Source of the DNA: Acidimicrobiales bacterium
Lineage (GTDB): Bacteria; Actinomycetota; Acidimicrobiia; Acidimicrobiales; VFJN01
Assembly (NCBI GenBank): GCA_035316325.1
Contig: DATHJB010000067.1
Coordinates: 1-34,811, forward strand
DNA: 34,811 bases
Direction of reading: 5' to 3'
Below are positions 1 to 7,485 of the stretch, piece after piece. The stretch's first letter is position 1, and each line of letters starts with the position of its first letter. Below the pieces are notes generated by a model that searched no databases, was not told the origin of the DNA, and was given only the letters and a program-made list of their open reading frames with translations. A program made the translations under genes and the position numbers.

Positions 1-407
1 CCGATCGCCACGGCGTCTGGCGTCGCTTGGGCAGCCGCCGCCAGGTGGGGCCGCCCGACCTGGTGGTGTGGCGCGTCGAGTTCCACCGCCTCGCCCCCGA
101 GCCCGGCACCGTGCCGCTCCCGCAGCAGGACGACCTGGGCCCCGACGACGTCGCCGAGCTCGACCGCCGCCTCGACCGCCTCGACGCCGTGAGCACCCAC
201 GGCCCGTGGACCCGCCCGACCCTGCACCTCATCGCCCAGCGCCCGGCCGTCGTGTCGAGCCGGCTGGCCGAGACCCTGGGCCGCGACCGACCGTCGTTCA
301 AGATCGACGTCCGGAAGCTCAAGCGCCTCGGGCTCACCGAGAGCCTCGAGGTCGGCTACCGCCTGTCGCCCCGGGGCGACGCCTACCTGAAGCTCAGTCC
401 GTCCTGA
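1..407 (+). CDS. C-terminal fragment of an unrecognised protein
   Basis: The reading frame is already open at base 3 and runs to TGA at 405-407, so the gene almost certainly begins before the window. The visible 134 residues show a basic stretch with a Trp-Arg pair, an acidic linker, then a C-terminal segment rich in Lys, Arg and Leu that looks like a winged-helix (FKIDVRKLKRLGLTESL, followed by a wing-like GYRLSPRGDAYL). I infer a small helix-turn-helix-like module from this pattern only; I do not recognise the family. The gene converges on the GDPD gene, and its stop lies inside a perfect 17-bp tandem duplication (386-419). Confidence 0.6.
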   Translation, partial: DRHGVWRRLGSRRQVGPPDLVVWRVEFHRLAPEPGTVPLPQQDDLGPDDVAELDRRLDRLDAVSTHGPWTRPTLHLIAQRPAVVSSRLAETLGRDRPSFKIDVRKLKRLGLTESLEVGYRLSPRGDAYLKLSPS

Positions 408-419
408 AGCTCAGTCCGT
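386..419. repeat. Perfect 17-bp tandem duplication at convergent stop codons
   Basis: CCTGAAGCTCAGTCCGT occurs twice back to back, at 386-402 and 403-419. The TGA of the plus-strand gene (405-407) and the TGA of the minus-strand GDPD gene (411-413) both lie in the second unit. Because 17 is not a multiple of three, both frames shift across the duplication, yet each gene still meets a stop within it. Confidence 0.9.
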
Positions 420-1178
420 GACCCAGGCGGTGCGCTCGTCGAGCACCTGCTTCAGCACGTCGGGAGCGTCGGTCATGATGCCGTCGACGCCGAGGTCGAG
501 GAGGGCGACCATCTCTTCGGGTTCGTTGATCGTCCACACGTGCACCTGGATGCCCCGGCTGTGGGCGGCCTCCAGGAAGCGGGCCGTCACCAGCGGCACC
601 GGCCCCCGCTTCACCGGCACCTGAGCGCACGCGGCGGTGAAGCGCCCCGCCGGCAGCCCCCGGGAGGCGGCGATCAGCCGGGCCACCTGGCGCGGCCCCA
701 TCGACGTGCAGATCCGGTCGCCGAGCAGCGCCCGGATCTGGGCCAGCCGCCGGTCGGAGAACGACCCGATGCAGACCCGGTCGACGGCGTCGGTGCGGCG
801 GATGGCGTCGGCCAGCGGCTCGACGGCGGCGTCGTGCTTGGGGTCGATGTTCACCCGCACGTCGGGGTGCAGGCCGAGCAGGTCCTCCAGCAGGGGCACG
901 GGCTCGGTGCCGCCCACCCGGGCCTTGCGGACCTCGGCCCACGGCATCTCGCCGATGACGCCGCTGCGGTCGGTCACCCGGTCGAGCGTGTCGTCGTGCA
1001 GCGCCACGAGCACGCCGTCGGCCGTGACGTGGGCGTCGGTCTCGATGTAGCGGTAGCCCATCTCGATGGCGGCCTCGAACGCCGACATGGTGTTCTCGCC
1101 CGGTCCACCCGACCGGTGGGCGCCCTGATGCGCGAAGGGGATCGGGCCGGGCCAGTCGAGGAACGGAAAGTTCGCCAT
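411..1178 (-). CDS. Glycerophosphodiester phosphodiesterase (GDPD) family protein
   Basis: A 255-residue TIM-barrel phosphodiesterase that would hydrolyse glycerophosphodiesters to glycerol-3-phosphate and an alcohol. The family signature is visible: AHQGAH at 16-21 (catalytic His17), GENT at 27-30, the metal-binding pair Glu46 and Asp48 in YIETDAH, and His61 in LHDDTLDR. Near the C-terminus come HVWTINEPEEM and GVDGIMTD, typical of the last two strands. Position 18 is Gln where the classical HR motif has Arg; I recall such AHQG variants in actinobacterial members. No signal peptide is visible, so it is probably cytoplasmic. I chose ATG 1178 because MANFPFLDWPGPIPFAH matches the usual N-terminus; a longer frame would run into the neighbouring plus-strand gene. 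Confidence 0.9.
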   Translation of the reverse strand: MANFPFLDWPGPIPFAHQGAHRSGGPGENTMSAFEAAIEMGYRYIETDAHVTADGVLVALHDDTLDRVTDRSGVIGEMPWAEVRKARVGGTEPVPLLEDLLGLHPDVRVNIDPKHDAAVEPLADAIRRTDAVDRVCIGSFSDRRLAQIRALLGDRICTSMGPRQVARLIAASRGLPAGRFTAACAQVPVKRGPVPLVTARFLEAAHSRGIQVHVWTINEPEEMVALLDLGVDGIMTDAPDVLKQVLDERTAWVTD

Positions 1179-1310
1179 GTGCAATCGGACCGTAGCCGTC
1201 TCGCAACACTCGGGTGCCTGCATCCAGTGACGTAGTTCGAGTATCTGGAAAGTCGCGACGCGCCGGGGGGCGGGGTGGCGAACCTGGCCCTCGTTTGGGA
1301 GGGTTGACGA

Positions 1311-1691
1311 GTGGACGAGCCCACCCGGTTCTGGTCGTTGGACGAGGCGAACGGTGCGCTCCGTTGGGTCGGTGACGTGGTCGAGCGGGCGCAGGACCTG
1401 CTCGCCGAGTACCGGGCGCAGACGTCGACCAGCGTGCGCATGGTGCGCCAGAACGGCCACGGCGTGGTGCCCGCCGACCCGCTGCCCATCAAGGCCTGCA
1501 TCGACGAGCTGGCCAAGGAGGGCGTCGTGCTGCGCGACATCGAGCGGGGCCTGATCGACTTCCCCGCCCGCGCTCCGGACGGGCGCTGGTACTGGCTGTG
1601 CTGGCTGCCGGGCGAGGACGAGATCGGCTGGTGGCACTGGCCCGACGACGGCTTCGCCGGGCGCGCGTCCATCACCGACCGTCCTGCCTGA
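1311..1691 (+). CDS. DUF2203 family protein
   Basis: A 126-residue protein with the DUF2203 pattern: an N-terminal RFWSLDEANGALRWV (typically the F-T-x-x-E-A-x-x-x-L-P start), a helical middle, and the conserved core GVVLRDIERGLIDFPAR at about 82-98, followed by a Trp-rich end with a CWLPGEDEIGWWHW-type strand. The function of the family is unknown to me. The start is GTG 1311, preceded by a GGGAGGG Shine-Dalgarno at 1298-1304, so unlike many neighbours it is a leadered gene. It is divergent from the GDPD gene, with about 130 bp between them that must hold both promoters. Confidence 0.85.
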   Translation: MDEPTRFWSLDEANGALRWVGDVVERAQDLLAEYRAQTSTSVRMVRQNGHGVVPADPLPIKACIDELAKEGVVLRDIERGLIDFPARAPDGRWYWLCWLPGEDEIGWWHWPDDGFAGRASITDRPA

Positions 1692-1771
1692 CCCCTCCTG
1701 GCCGACAGCGCGAACTGCTCACGACACGCCGTATTCACACGTTCGTCGGGAGACAGCACGCGTAATCCCGA

Positions 1772-1777
1772 TACCGT
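1772..1777 (+). promoter_or_regulatory. -10 box TACCGT for a leaderless start at 1785
   Basis: TACCGT ends 7 nt before GTG 1785. It overlaps the alternative GTG at 1776, which argues that 1776 lies upstream of the transcript start and that 1785 is the true start codon. Confidence 0.6.
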
Positions 1778-1784
1778 GGCGCCA

Positions 1785-2561
1785 GTGGACGTGACCGACC
1801 GGTTCGCGGAACTGGTGCGTGGGCCGGAGGAGCACTGTCGGCTCGACCTTGGGGCGCTGCTCATCGCCGCCCATGCCCGACGGGACCTCGACGTCGAGGA
1901 AAACCTGACCCGCCTCGACAAGCTGGCGAGCGGCTGCCCGGAGCCCACGCTCGACGGCGTGACCAGCCATCTCTTCCAGGGCGAGGGCTTCCAGGGCGAC
2001 ACCGACGAGTACAGCCACCCGCGCAACTCGCTGCTCGACTCCGTGCTCGACCGCAAGCGCGGCATCCCCATCACCCTGTCGGTGGTGGTGCTGGAGGTGG
2101 CCCGCCGGCTCGACGTGCCGTTGGAGGGCGTGGGGATGCCCGGCCACTTCCTGGTGCGCGACAAGGTCGATCCGTCGCTCTACGTCGACCCGTTCTGGCG
2201 GGTGCAGCTCGACCGGGCGGGTTGCGAGAAGCTGTTCCGGGCCCTGCACGGCGAGAAGGCCCGCCTCGAGGAGCGCTTCCTGGAGACCGTCGGCAACCGG
2301 GCGATCCTGGCCCGGATGCTCACCAACCTGCGGCGCTCGTTCGCGGGGGTGGGCGACCGCACCGGGGCGCTGTGGGCGCAGTGCCTGCGGGTGCTGGTGC
2401 CGGGGGCGACGGCGGAGGACCGGCGGGAGCTGGCCGCGCTGCTGGCCGCCAACGGCCGCTTCGACGCCGCCGCCGAGGAGCTCGACGCCATCGCCGACGA
2501 CGGCTGGGGCAGCGACAGCGACCGCGTCGCCGCCCGCGCCATGCGCGCCAAGCTCAACTAG
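1785..2561 (+). CDS. SirB1-type transglutaminase-like protein with C-terminal TPR-like helices
   Basis: A 258-residue protein of the SirB1/Transglut_core2 family. The hallmark block is RGIPITLSVVVLEVARR followed by LDVPLEGVGMPGHFLVR, at about 92-125. It carries the conserved Gly-His-Phe-Leu-Val-Arg strand but no transglutaminase catalytic Cys, as usual in this family. The N-terminal part is helical (HCRLDLGALLIAAHARRDLD). The last 80 residues are Ala/Leu/Arg-rich helical repeats (NLRRSFAGVGDRTGALWAQCLRVL and on), typical of the TPR-like tail. The biochemical role is not established. I chose GTG 1785 from the leaderless promoter just before it; GTG 1776 would add three residues. A copy of the hairpin repeat begins 15 nt after the stop. 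Confidence 0.85.
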   Translation: MDVTDRFAELVRGPEEHCRLDLGALLIAAHARRDLDVEENLTRLDKLASGCPEPTLDGVTSHLFQGEGFQGDTDEYSHPRNSLLDSVLDRKRGIPITLSVVVLEVARRLDVPLEGVGMPGHFLVRDKVDPSLYVDPFWRVQLDRAGCEKLFRALHGEKARLEERFLETVGNRAILARMLTNLRRSFAGVGDRTGALWAQCLRVLVPGATAEDRRELAALLAANGRFDAAAEELDAIADDGWGSDSDRVAARAMRAKLN

Positions 2562-2575
2562 CCCCGGCGTCCCAC

Positions 2576-2627
2576 CCGAAACTTCGACAGGGGTGGCGCC
2601 ATAGCGACCATCGCTGTCGAGATTTCG
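2576..2627. repeat. Hairpin repeat, copy 1 (between tandem genes)
   Basis: The arms CGAAACTTCGACAG and CTGTCGAGATTTCG pair at 12 of 14 positions; between them is a second imperfect palindrome, TGGCGCCATAGCGACCA. The same design and nearly the same arms recur at 4610-4664 and 30766-30822. It starts 15 nt after the SirB1-like stop and lies before the acyl-CoA dehydrogenase promoter, so it may act as a transcription terminator, although no T-tract follows. Confidence 0.75.
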
Positions 2628-2639
2628 CCCTCGGTGGTG

Positions 2640-2659
2640 ACTTGACCCGCCGGTCAAGT
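2640..2659. promoter_or_regulatory. 20-bp palindromic operator over the acyl-CoA dehydrogenase promoter
   Basis: ACTTGACCCGCCGGTCAAGT has two perfect 8-bp arms (ACTTGACC and GGTCAAGT) around CGCC. Its last base is the first base of the TACCGT -10 box. A repressor bound here would block the promoter. The TetR gene immediately downstream of the dehydrogenase (3948) is the obvious candidate ligand; that link is inference. Confidence 0.7.
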
Positions 2660-2664
2660 ACCGT
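2659..2664 (+). promoter_or_regulatory. -10 box TACCGT of the acyl-CoA dehydrogenase (leaderless)
   Basis: TACCGT ends 6 nt before ATG 2671, with no Shine-Dalgarno between. The palindrome at 2640-2659 abuts it on the upstream side. Confidence 0.6.
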
Positions 2665-2670
2665 GCCGGC

Positions 2671-3903
2671 ATGACGCTCACCGCCCCGACGGACCGGGCG
2701 CCAGGGGGAGCCGGGGACGACGAGGCCCGGGTGCTCGACCTCTGTCGCCAGTTGCTCGACGAGCTCCCGCCCGCCTCGACCGACCGGGTCGAGTTCCTGG
2801 GCCGGCAGTTCGACCTCGGCCTCGCCTGGGTCCACTTCCCCGAGGGCGACGGCGGGCTGGGCCTGTCGCCGAGGCTGCAGCGGTTGGTCAACGAGACGCT
2901 GTGGGCGCAGGGCGCGCCGGCCGCCAGCGGCCGGAACCCGATCGGCCACGGCATGGGCGCCCCGACGGTGGCGACCCACGGCAGCGAGGCCCAGCGCCGG
3001 CGCTACCTGCGCCCGCTGTTCACCGGTGAGGAGATCTGGTGCCAGCTCTTCAGCGAGCCGGGGGCCGGGTCCGACGTGGCCGGGCTCTCCAGCAAGGCCG
3101 TGCGCGACGGCGACGAGTGGATCCTCAACGGACAGAAGGTGTGGACCACGCTGGCCCACGTGAGCCGCTGGGGGATGATCGTCGCCCGCTCCGACCCGCA
3201 GCAGCCCAAGCACAAGGGGCTCACGTACTTCGTGGTCGACATGCACGCCCCGGGCGTCGAGGTGCGGCCGCTCTACCAGCTCACCGGTGAGGCCGAGTTC
3301 AACGAGGTGTACTTCACCGACGTCCGCATCCCCGACGCCGAGCGCCTCGGCGAGGTGGGGGAGGGCTGGCGGGTGTCGCTCACCACGCTGATGAACGAGC
3401 GGGTGGCGATCGGCGGCCAGATCCCCCGCCGCGGCGCGGGCTTCGTCGGCGAGCTGACGAAGATCTGGCGCGAGCGCCGGGCGCCGGGCACCCCCGGCCG
3501 GGCCGAGGACCTCGACACGTTCATGCGGCTGTGGATCCGGGCCGAGGTGTCGCGGCTCACCAACATCCGGGGCGGCCAGGCCCGGGCGAAGGGCACGCCG
3601 GGGCCCGAGGGGTCGATCGGCAAGCTCGCCATGGCCGAGCTCCACAAGGACATCGCGTCGTTCGCGGTGACGCTGCTGGGGGCCGACGGGATGCTGTTCC
3701 CCGACGGCTACCCGCACGAGCGCCCGGCGGCGACGGCCCTGTGGCGCAACGCCCAGCAGGCGTTCCTGCGGTCGCGGGCCAACTCGATCGAGGGCGGCAC
3801 GACCGAGATCATGAAGAACATCCTCGCCGAGCGCGTGCTGGGCCTCCCGGGCGACGTCCGGGTCGACAAGGACCGCCCCTGGCTCGACGTCCCCCGCTCC
3901 TGA
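2671..3903 (+). CDS. Acyl-CoA dehydrogenase (FadE family)
   Basis: A 410-residue FAD enzyme that would introduce a trans-2 double bond into an acyl-CoA and pass electrons to ETF. In order: an N-terminal helical domain; the strand region LFTGEEIWCQLFSEPGAGSDVAGL with the FAD/substrate signature CQLFSEPGAGSD at about 128-139; WILNGQKVWTTLAH; GLTYFVVDM; and the C-terminal helical domain ending SIEGGTTEIMKNILAERVLGLP, the usual FAD-contacting tail. Length is normal. The N-terminal 20 residues are low-complexity. The start ATG is fixed by a -10 box 6 nt upstream. With the palindromic operator before it and a TetR gene 44 bp behind it, this looks like a small autoregulated lipid-degradation unit. 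The chain length of its substrate cannot be told from sequence. Confidence 0.92.
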   Translation: MTLTAPTDRAPGGAGDDEARVLDLCRQLLDELPPASTDRVEFLGRQFDLGLAWVHFPEGDGGLGLSPRLQRLVNETLWAQGAPAASGRNPIGHGMGAPTVATHGSEAQRRRYLRPLFTGEEIWCQLFSEPGAGSDVAGLSSKAVRDGDEWILNGQKVWTTLAHVSRWGMIVARSDPQQPKHKGLTYFVVDMHAPGVEVRPLYQLTGEAEFNEVYFTDVRIPDAERLGEVGEGWRVSLTTLMNERVAIGGQIPRRGAGFVGELTKIWRERRAPGTPGRAEDLDTFMRLWIRAEVSRLTNIRGGQARAKGTPGPEGSIGKLAMAELHKDIASFAVTLLGADGMLFPDGYPHERPAATALWRNAQQAFLRSRANSIEGGTTEIMKNILAERVLGLPGDVRVDKDRPWLDVPRS

Positions 3904-3934
3904 GCGCCCCGACCGCGCCGCGGCGGGTGGCGGT

Positions 3935-3940
3935 TAACCT
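3935..3940 (+). promoter_or_regulatory. -10 box TAACCT of the TetR gene (leaderless)
   Basis: TAACCT ends 7 nt before ATG 3948 and is part of a GGTTAACC palindrome (3932-3939). The TetR gene can therefore be transcribed separately from the dehydrogenase. Confidence 0.6.
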
Positions 3941-3947
3941 CGGCGCG

Positions 3948-4580
3948 ATGGCGCTGGCCGCGGGGGGAGGGGTGCGGCGGGGTCGACCCCCGGCGCAGAG
4001 CAGCGAGGACACGTTCGAGCGGATCCTGCGGGCGTCCCGGCAGTGCTTCAGCCGCAGCGGCTACGACCGCACGTCGATCGCCGACATCGCCAAGGAGGCG
4101 GGGGTCACCCCGCGGGCGCTGTACCACTACGTCGCCTCCAAGCGCGACCTGTTCGCGGCGGCGGCCGACGCGGCGCTGCGGCGCTTCGGTGCCGAGGTGA
4201 CGGCCCGGGTGCTGGTGCACGACGACGCCCGCTCGCGGCTGCGGGCCTACATCGACGTGTTCCGGGCGCTGCACCGGGAGGACCCGAGCCTGGTGGCGTT
4301 CGTGAGCCTGTCGGCGTTGGAGTCGCGCTGGAACCCCGACCTGCCCGACCCGCTCGACGACGTGATGGACCAGCTCGTGCTGGCCAACCGCTGGCTGATC
4401 GACGAGGCGATCGAGCACGGCGAGCTGGCCGACGGCATCGACCCCGCGGGCGCCACCGCCCTGCTGGAGGTCTTCGGCGCCGGCCTGACGTTGCTGGCGG
4501 GCGGCGACCGCGACGCCGACTACCCCGCGATGCTCGACGTGATGGAACGCCTCCTCGACGGCGACCTCTTCCGCCCGTAG
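3948..4580 (+). CDS. TetR-family transcriptional regulator
   Basis: A 210-residue repressor-type protein. The N-terminal DNA-binding domain begins SSEDTFERILRASRQCFSRSGYDRTS, with the helix-turn-helix at about 42-63 (TSIADIAKEAGVTPRALYHY) and the usual SKRDLF cap. The remaining 140 residues are helical, as expected for the ligand-binding and dimerisation domain, which is unique to each member. The first 18 residues are Gly/Arg-rich, a common actinobacterial N-arm. It follows the acyl-CoA dehydrogenase at 44 bp and has its own leaderless promoter. I infer that it controls the dehydrogenase through the palindrome at 2640-2659, with an acyl-CoA as likely effector. Confidence 0.9.
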   Translation: MALAAGGGVRRGRPPAQSSEDTFERILRASRQCFSRSGYDRTSIADIAKEAGVTPRALYHYVASKRDLFAAAADAALRRFGAEVTARVLVHDDARSRLRAYIDVFRALHREDPSLVAFVSLSALESRWNPDLPDPLDDVMDQLVLANRWLIDEAIEHGELADGIDPAGATALLEVFGAGLTLLAGGDRDADYPAMLDVMERLLDGDLFRP

Positions 4581-4609
4581 CTGGCGGCAGCAGCAACGGC
4601 GAACGTCTC

Positions 4610-4664
4610 ACCGAAATCTCGACAGGAATGGTCGCTATAGCGCCAACTGCGTCGAAATTTCGGT
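4610..4664. terminator. Hairpin repeat, copy 2, between convergent genes
   Basis: Arms CCGAAATCTCGAC and GTCGAAATTTCGG pair at 12 of 13 positions, with one more A-T pair outside. The centre holds the palindrome CGCTATAGCG. It lies 30 nt after the TetR stop and touches the stop codon of the minus-strand LON-domain gene (4664-4666), so it is placed to end transcription from both sides. No T-tract is present. Confidence 0.7.
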
Positions 4665-5284
4665 TACGTCGGGCCGAGTTGGGCCTGGAGGAGCTCGATC
4701 TGGTCGGTGAGGAGGGTCTCGAGAAGGGTCCAGCGGTCGAGGAGGGTGGGGGCGGCGAGGAGCTGCTGGCGGTCGGCGGGGCCGAGGGGTGCCGCGAGGA
4801 TCGCCTGGTAGCCGGCGACGACGGGGTTGTCGCTGAGCTCCAGGTCGAGCGGGGCGGCGGGCCGGCCGAGCTCCAGGGACAGGGCCGCCGCCCGTCGCAG
4901 CAGGGGCAGCACCGCGTCGTTCGCCGCGCCGGGCTCGTCGGGCCACGCCGAGGTCTCGGCCCGGGGGTAGGGGTCGTCGGGCAGCCAGCGGTCGACCCGG
5001 ATGCGCCCGACGCCGGCGGCGACCACGGCCCAGCGCCCGTCGGGCTGCTCCTCGGCACGCACGACGCGGGCGAGGGTCCCCACGTCGGTCCGCACGTCGC
5101 CGCCGCCGACCTCGGACCCCCGCTCGATCAGCACCACCCCGAAGGTCTGGTCGCCGGCCATGACGTGCTGCAGCATCTCCCGGTACCGCGGCTCGAACAC
5201 CTGCAGCGGCAGGACCATCCCCGGCACCACCACCGTCCCCAGCGGAAACATCGGAGTGACCGTCACCCCCGCACCATCGCACAC
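4664..5284 (-). CDS. LON substrate-binding (N-terminal) domain protein
   Basis: A stand-alone LON N-domain of about 200 residues: MFPLGTVVVPGMVLPLQVFEPRYREMLQ at about 12-39 carries the signature P-L-x-x-x-x-x-P-G-x-x-L-P-L-x-x-F-E-x-R-Y, followed by FGVVLIERGSE and a GTLARVVRAEEQPDGRW strand. The ATPase and protease domains of Lon are absent. Such proteins are thought to recognise polypeptides, but their partner is unknown. The start is uncertain: GTG 5284 opens the frame, and GTG 5266, at residue 7, is also reasonable. It is divergent from the DUF6351 lipoprotein gene across a 47-bp region that contains an inverted repeat. Confidence 0.85.
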   Translation of the reverse strand: MCDGAGVTVTPMFPLGTVVVPGMVLPLQVFEPRYREMLQHVMAGDQTFGVVLIERGSEVGGGDVRTDVGTLARVVRAEEQPDGRWAVVAAGVGRIRVDRWLPDDPYPRAETSAWPDEPGAANDAVLPLLRRAAALSLELGRPAAPLDLELSDNPVVAGYQAILAAPLGPADRQQLLAAPTLLDRWTLLETLLTDQIELLQAQLGPT

Positions 5285-5301
5285 GCCGGCCGCCGATCGC
5301 C

Positions 5302-5325
5302 TAAATTCCTCCGGTAGGGAATTAA
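5302..5325. promoter_or_regulatory. Inverted repeat in a divergent promoter region
   Basis: AATTCC (5304-5309) and GGAATT (5318-5323) form a perfect 6-bp inverted repeat around TCCGGTAG; one flanking base on each side extends it with a mismatch. It is a local A/T-rich patch between the LON-domain gene and the lipoprotein gene, suited to a shared operator. Confidence 0.45.
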
Positions 5326-5331
5326 GGGGGG

Positions 5332-7482
5332 ATGATGCGCAAGCTTCTGGGGATCATGGTGGCGGTCGCGCTGGTGGCCGCCGGCTGTTCAGACGACGAC
5401 GGCGGCGGCGGTGACGACGCCGGCTCGACCGACGCGTTGCAGGTGGAGGTGGTGTCGTCACAACCGGAGTACGTGACCGGCGGCGACGCCCTGGTCGCGG
5501 TCACGGCCGACGACGGCGTCCTCGACGGCGTGACCGTCACGGTCGACGGCGAGGACGTGACCGACGCCTTCGCAGAGGAATCGGGACGGCTCGTGGGCCT
5601 GGTCGAAGGGCTCGCCGACGGTGACAACGCGGTCGAGGCCCGCCGGGGCGACGACCGCGGCGAGGCGACCCTGGTGAACCACTCCGACCAGGGCCCGGTG
5701 TTCTCCGGCGAGCCACTGGAGCTGGTGAGCTGCACGACCGACACGTTCGGGCTCGAGGCGTCGACACCCGCCGACGGCTGCTTCGCCCCCACCAAGGTGA
5801 CCTGGGAGTACGTCGACGCGGCGGGGGAGCGGCACCCGCTGGCCGACCCGGAGGCCGCGCCCGCCGACGTCCAGACCGTGGAGGTCGCCGGCGAGTCCAT
5901 GCCGTTCGTGATCCGCATCGAGACGGGCGTGCTGAACCGGTCCGTCTTCCGGATCGACAAGCTCGAAGGCGCCTGGAACGAGCGGCTCGTCTACCGCTTC
6001 GGCGGCGGCTGCGGCACCACGTTCAGCCAGGGGTTCATGGGCACCGGCCCGGCCTCGCAGGAGCTGCTCCAGCTCGGCTACGCCACCGCCACGGCCACCT
6101 TCAACACCTACCAGGTGCTGTGCAACGACGTGATCTCGGCGGAGACGGCGTCGATGGTGAAGGAGCACTTCACCGAGGCCTACGGCGAGCCCGCGTTCAC
6201 GATCGGCGAGGGCGGCTCCGGCGGCGCCATCCAGCAGATCCTGCTGGCCCAGAACTACCCGGGCCTGCTCGACGCCATCGCCCCCAGCGTCCCCTTCCCG
6301 GACGCCTTCTCGATCTCACCCGGCGTGTTCGACTGCGCCCTGCTCGGCGACTACTACGCCTCGCCCGAGGGCGGGCAGCTGAGCGACGAGCAGCGCCAGG
6401 CGGTCAACGGCCACGCCACCACCGGCAGCTGCGACCTGTGGGCCCGCACGTTCGCCCAGGGGATCGACCCGGCCGCCGGCTGCCGGCTCGACCTGGCGGC
6501 GGCGTTCGTCGGCGCGGGCGACGCGGCCGGCCCGGGGCCCGGCGGCATCCCCGCCGAGGTCATCTACGACGCCGACACCAACCCCGACGGCCTGCGCTGC
6601 ACGGTGTGGGAGACCAACGTGGCGCTCGTGGGGCGCGACCCCGACACCGGCTTCGCCAACTCGGGCTACGACAACCGCGGCGTGCAGTACGGCCTCGACG
6701 CCCTGAACGCCGGGGTCATCACCCCGGCCCAGTTCCTCGACCTCAACGAGCGGGTCGGCGGCTTCGACATCGACGGCCAGCCGCAGCCCGAGCGCTCCGC
6801 GGTGGACCCGGACATGATGGCCCTCGCCTTCACCACCGGCCGGGTGTCGGGGCCGTGGGGTGGCCTGCCGGACACGCCGATCATCCTGATCAACGTGTTC
6901 ACCGACGAGATGGGCGACATCCACGACCGGGTGCGGTCGTTCTCCCTGCTCGACCGCCTGTCGGGCGACGACGGCGAGACGCCGGCGACCGTGTCGCTGT
7001 GGACGCTGGAGGCCGGGTCGGGCGGCCTGGTCGAGACGCTCACCGGCGCCATCGGCGACCGCGCCACCCAGCCGACGCTCGCCCTCGACACCTGGCTCAC
7101 CGACGCCACCGCCTACCAGGACGACCACCCGGACGCCGAGTGGCGGGAGGCGCTGGCGGAGGCCAAGCCCGAGGCCGCCGAGTCGCGCTGCTTCGTCGAC
7201 GAGGAGGAGCACGTCGTGGCGCCCGACGACGAGGTCTGCGCCGAGGCGTTCCCCATCAGCGAGGAGCCCCGGATGGCGGCGGGCGGCCCCCGGTCGGGTG
7301 ACGTCCTGAAGTGCCAGCTGGTCCCCGTCGACGAGGCCGAGGACCAGTACGAGGTCGACCTCTCCGCCGCCGATCTCGACCGCCTCGCCGAGATCTTCCC
7401 CGACGGCGTCTGCGACTGGACGCAACGCTCCGTCGGCTATCAGGAACCCGACGGCACCTGGCAGTCCTTCAACGACGAGTAG
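5332..7482 (+). CDS. DUF6351-type lipoprotein, predicted alpha/beta hydrolase
   Basis: A 716-residue exported protein. It starts MMRKLLGIMVAVALVAAGC, a lipoprotein signal with lipobox VAAGC (lipidated Cys19), then an Asp/Gly-rich tether. Residues about 36-110 form an Ig-like beta domain (QPEYVTGGDALVAVTADDG). The large catalytic part has GEGGSGGAIQQILLAQNYPG with a Gly-Gly-Ser-Gly-Gly nucleophile elbow, and later INVFTDEMGDIHDR, which may supply the acid and His. Several Cys pairs suggest disulfides outside the membrane. I recognise the layout as DUF6351; the substrate is unknown, perhaps a polyester or an ester of the cell envelope. A strong AAGGGGGG Shine-Dalgarno precedes ATG 5332; ATG 5335 is an alternative. 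Confidence 0.75.
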   Translation: MMRKLLGIMVAVALVAAGCSDDDGGGGDDAGSTDALQVEVVSSQPEYVTGGDALVAVTADDGVLDGVTVTVDGEDVTDAFAEESGRLVGLVEGLADGDNAVEARRGDDRGEATLVNHSDQGPVFSGEPLELVSCTTDTFGLEASTPADGCFAPTKVTWEYVDAAGERHPLADPEAAPADVQTVEVAGESMPFVIRIETGVLNRSVFRIDKLEGAWNERLVYRFGGGCGTTFSQGFMGTGPASQELLQLGYATATATFNTYQVLCNDVISAETASMVKEHFTEAYGEPAFTIGEGGSGGAIQQILLAQNYPGLLDAIAPSVPFPDAFSISPGVFDCALLGDYYASPEGGQLSDEQRQAVNGHATTGSCDLWARTFAQGIDPAAGCRLDLAAAFVGAGDAAGPGPGGIPAEVIYDADTNPDGLRCTVWETNVALVGRDPDTGFANSGYDNRGVQYGLDALNAGVITPAQFLDLNERVGGFDIDGQPQPERSAVDPDMMALAFTTGRVSGPWGGLPDTPIILINVFTDEMGDIHDRVRSFSLLDRLSGDDGETPATVSLWTLEAGSGGLVETLTGAIGDRATQPTLALDTWLTDATAYQDDHPDAEWREALAEAKPEAAESRCFVDEEEHVVAPDDEVCAEAFPISEEPRMAAGGPRSGDVLKCQLVPVDEAEDQYEVDLSAADLDRLAEIFPDGVCDWTQRSVGYQEPDGTWQSFNDE

Positions 7483-7485
7483 GAC

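Noticed and set aside
394-1209. Alternative minus-strand frame over the GDPD gene, suggesting a frameshift
   Set aside because: The frame 411-1178 is continuous with all GDPD motifs, so no frameshift is needed.
3932-3939. GGTTAACC as a TetR operator for autoregulation
   Set aside because: It is only 8 bp and is explained by the overlap with the TAACCT -10 box; the 20-bp palindrome at 2640 is the better candidate.
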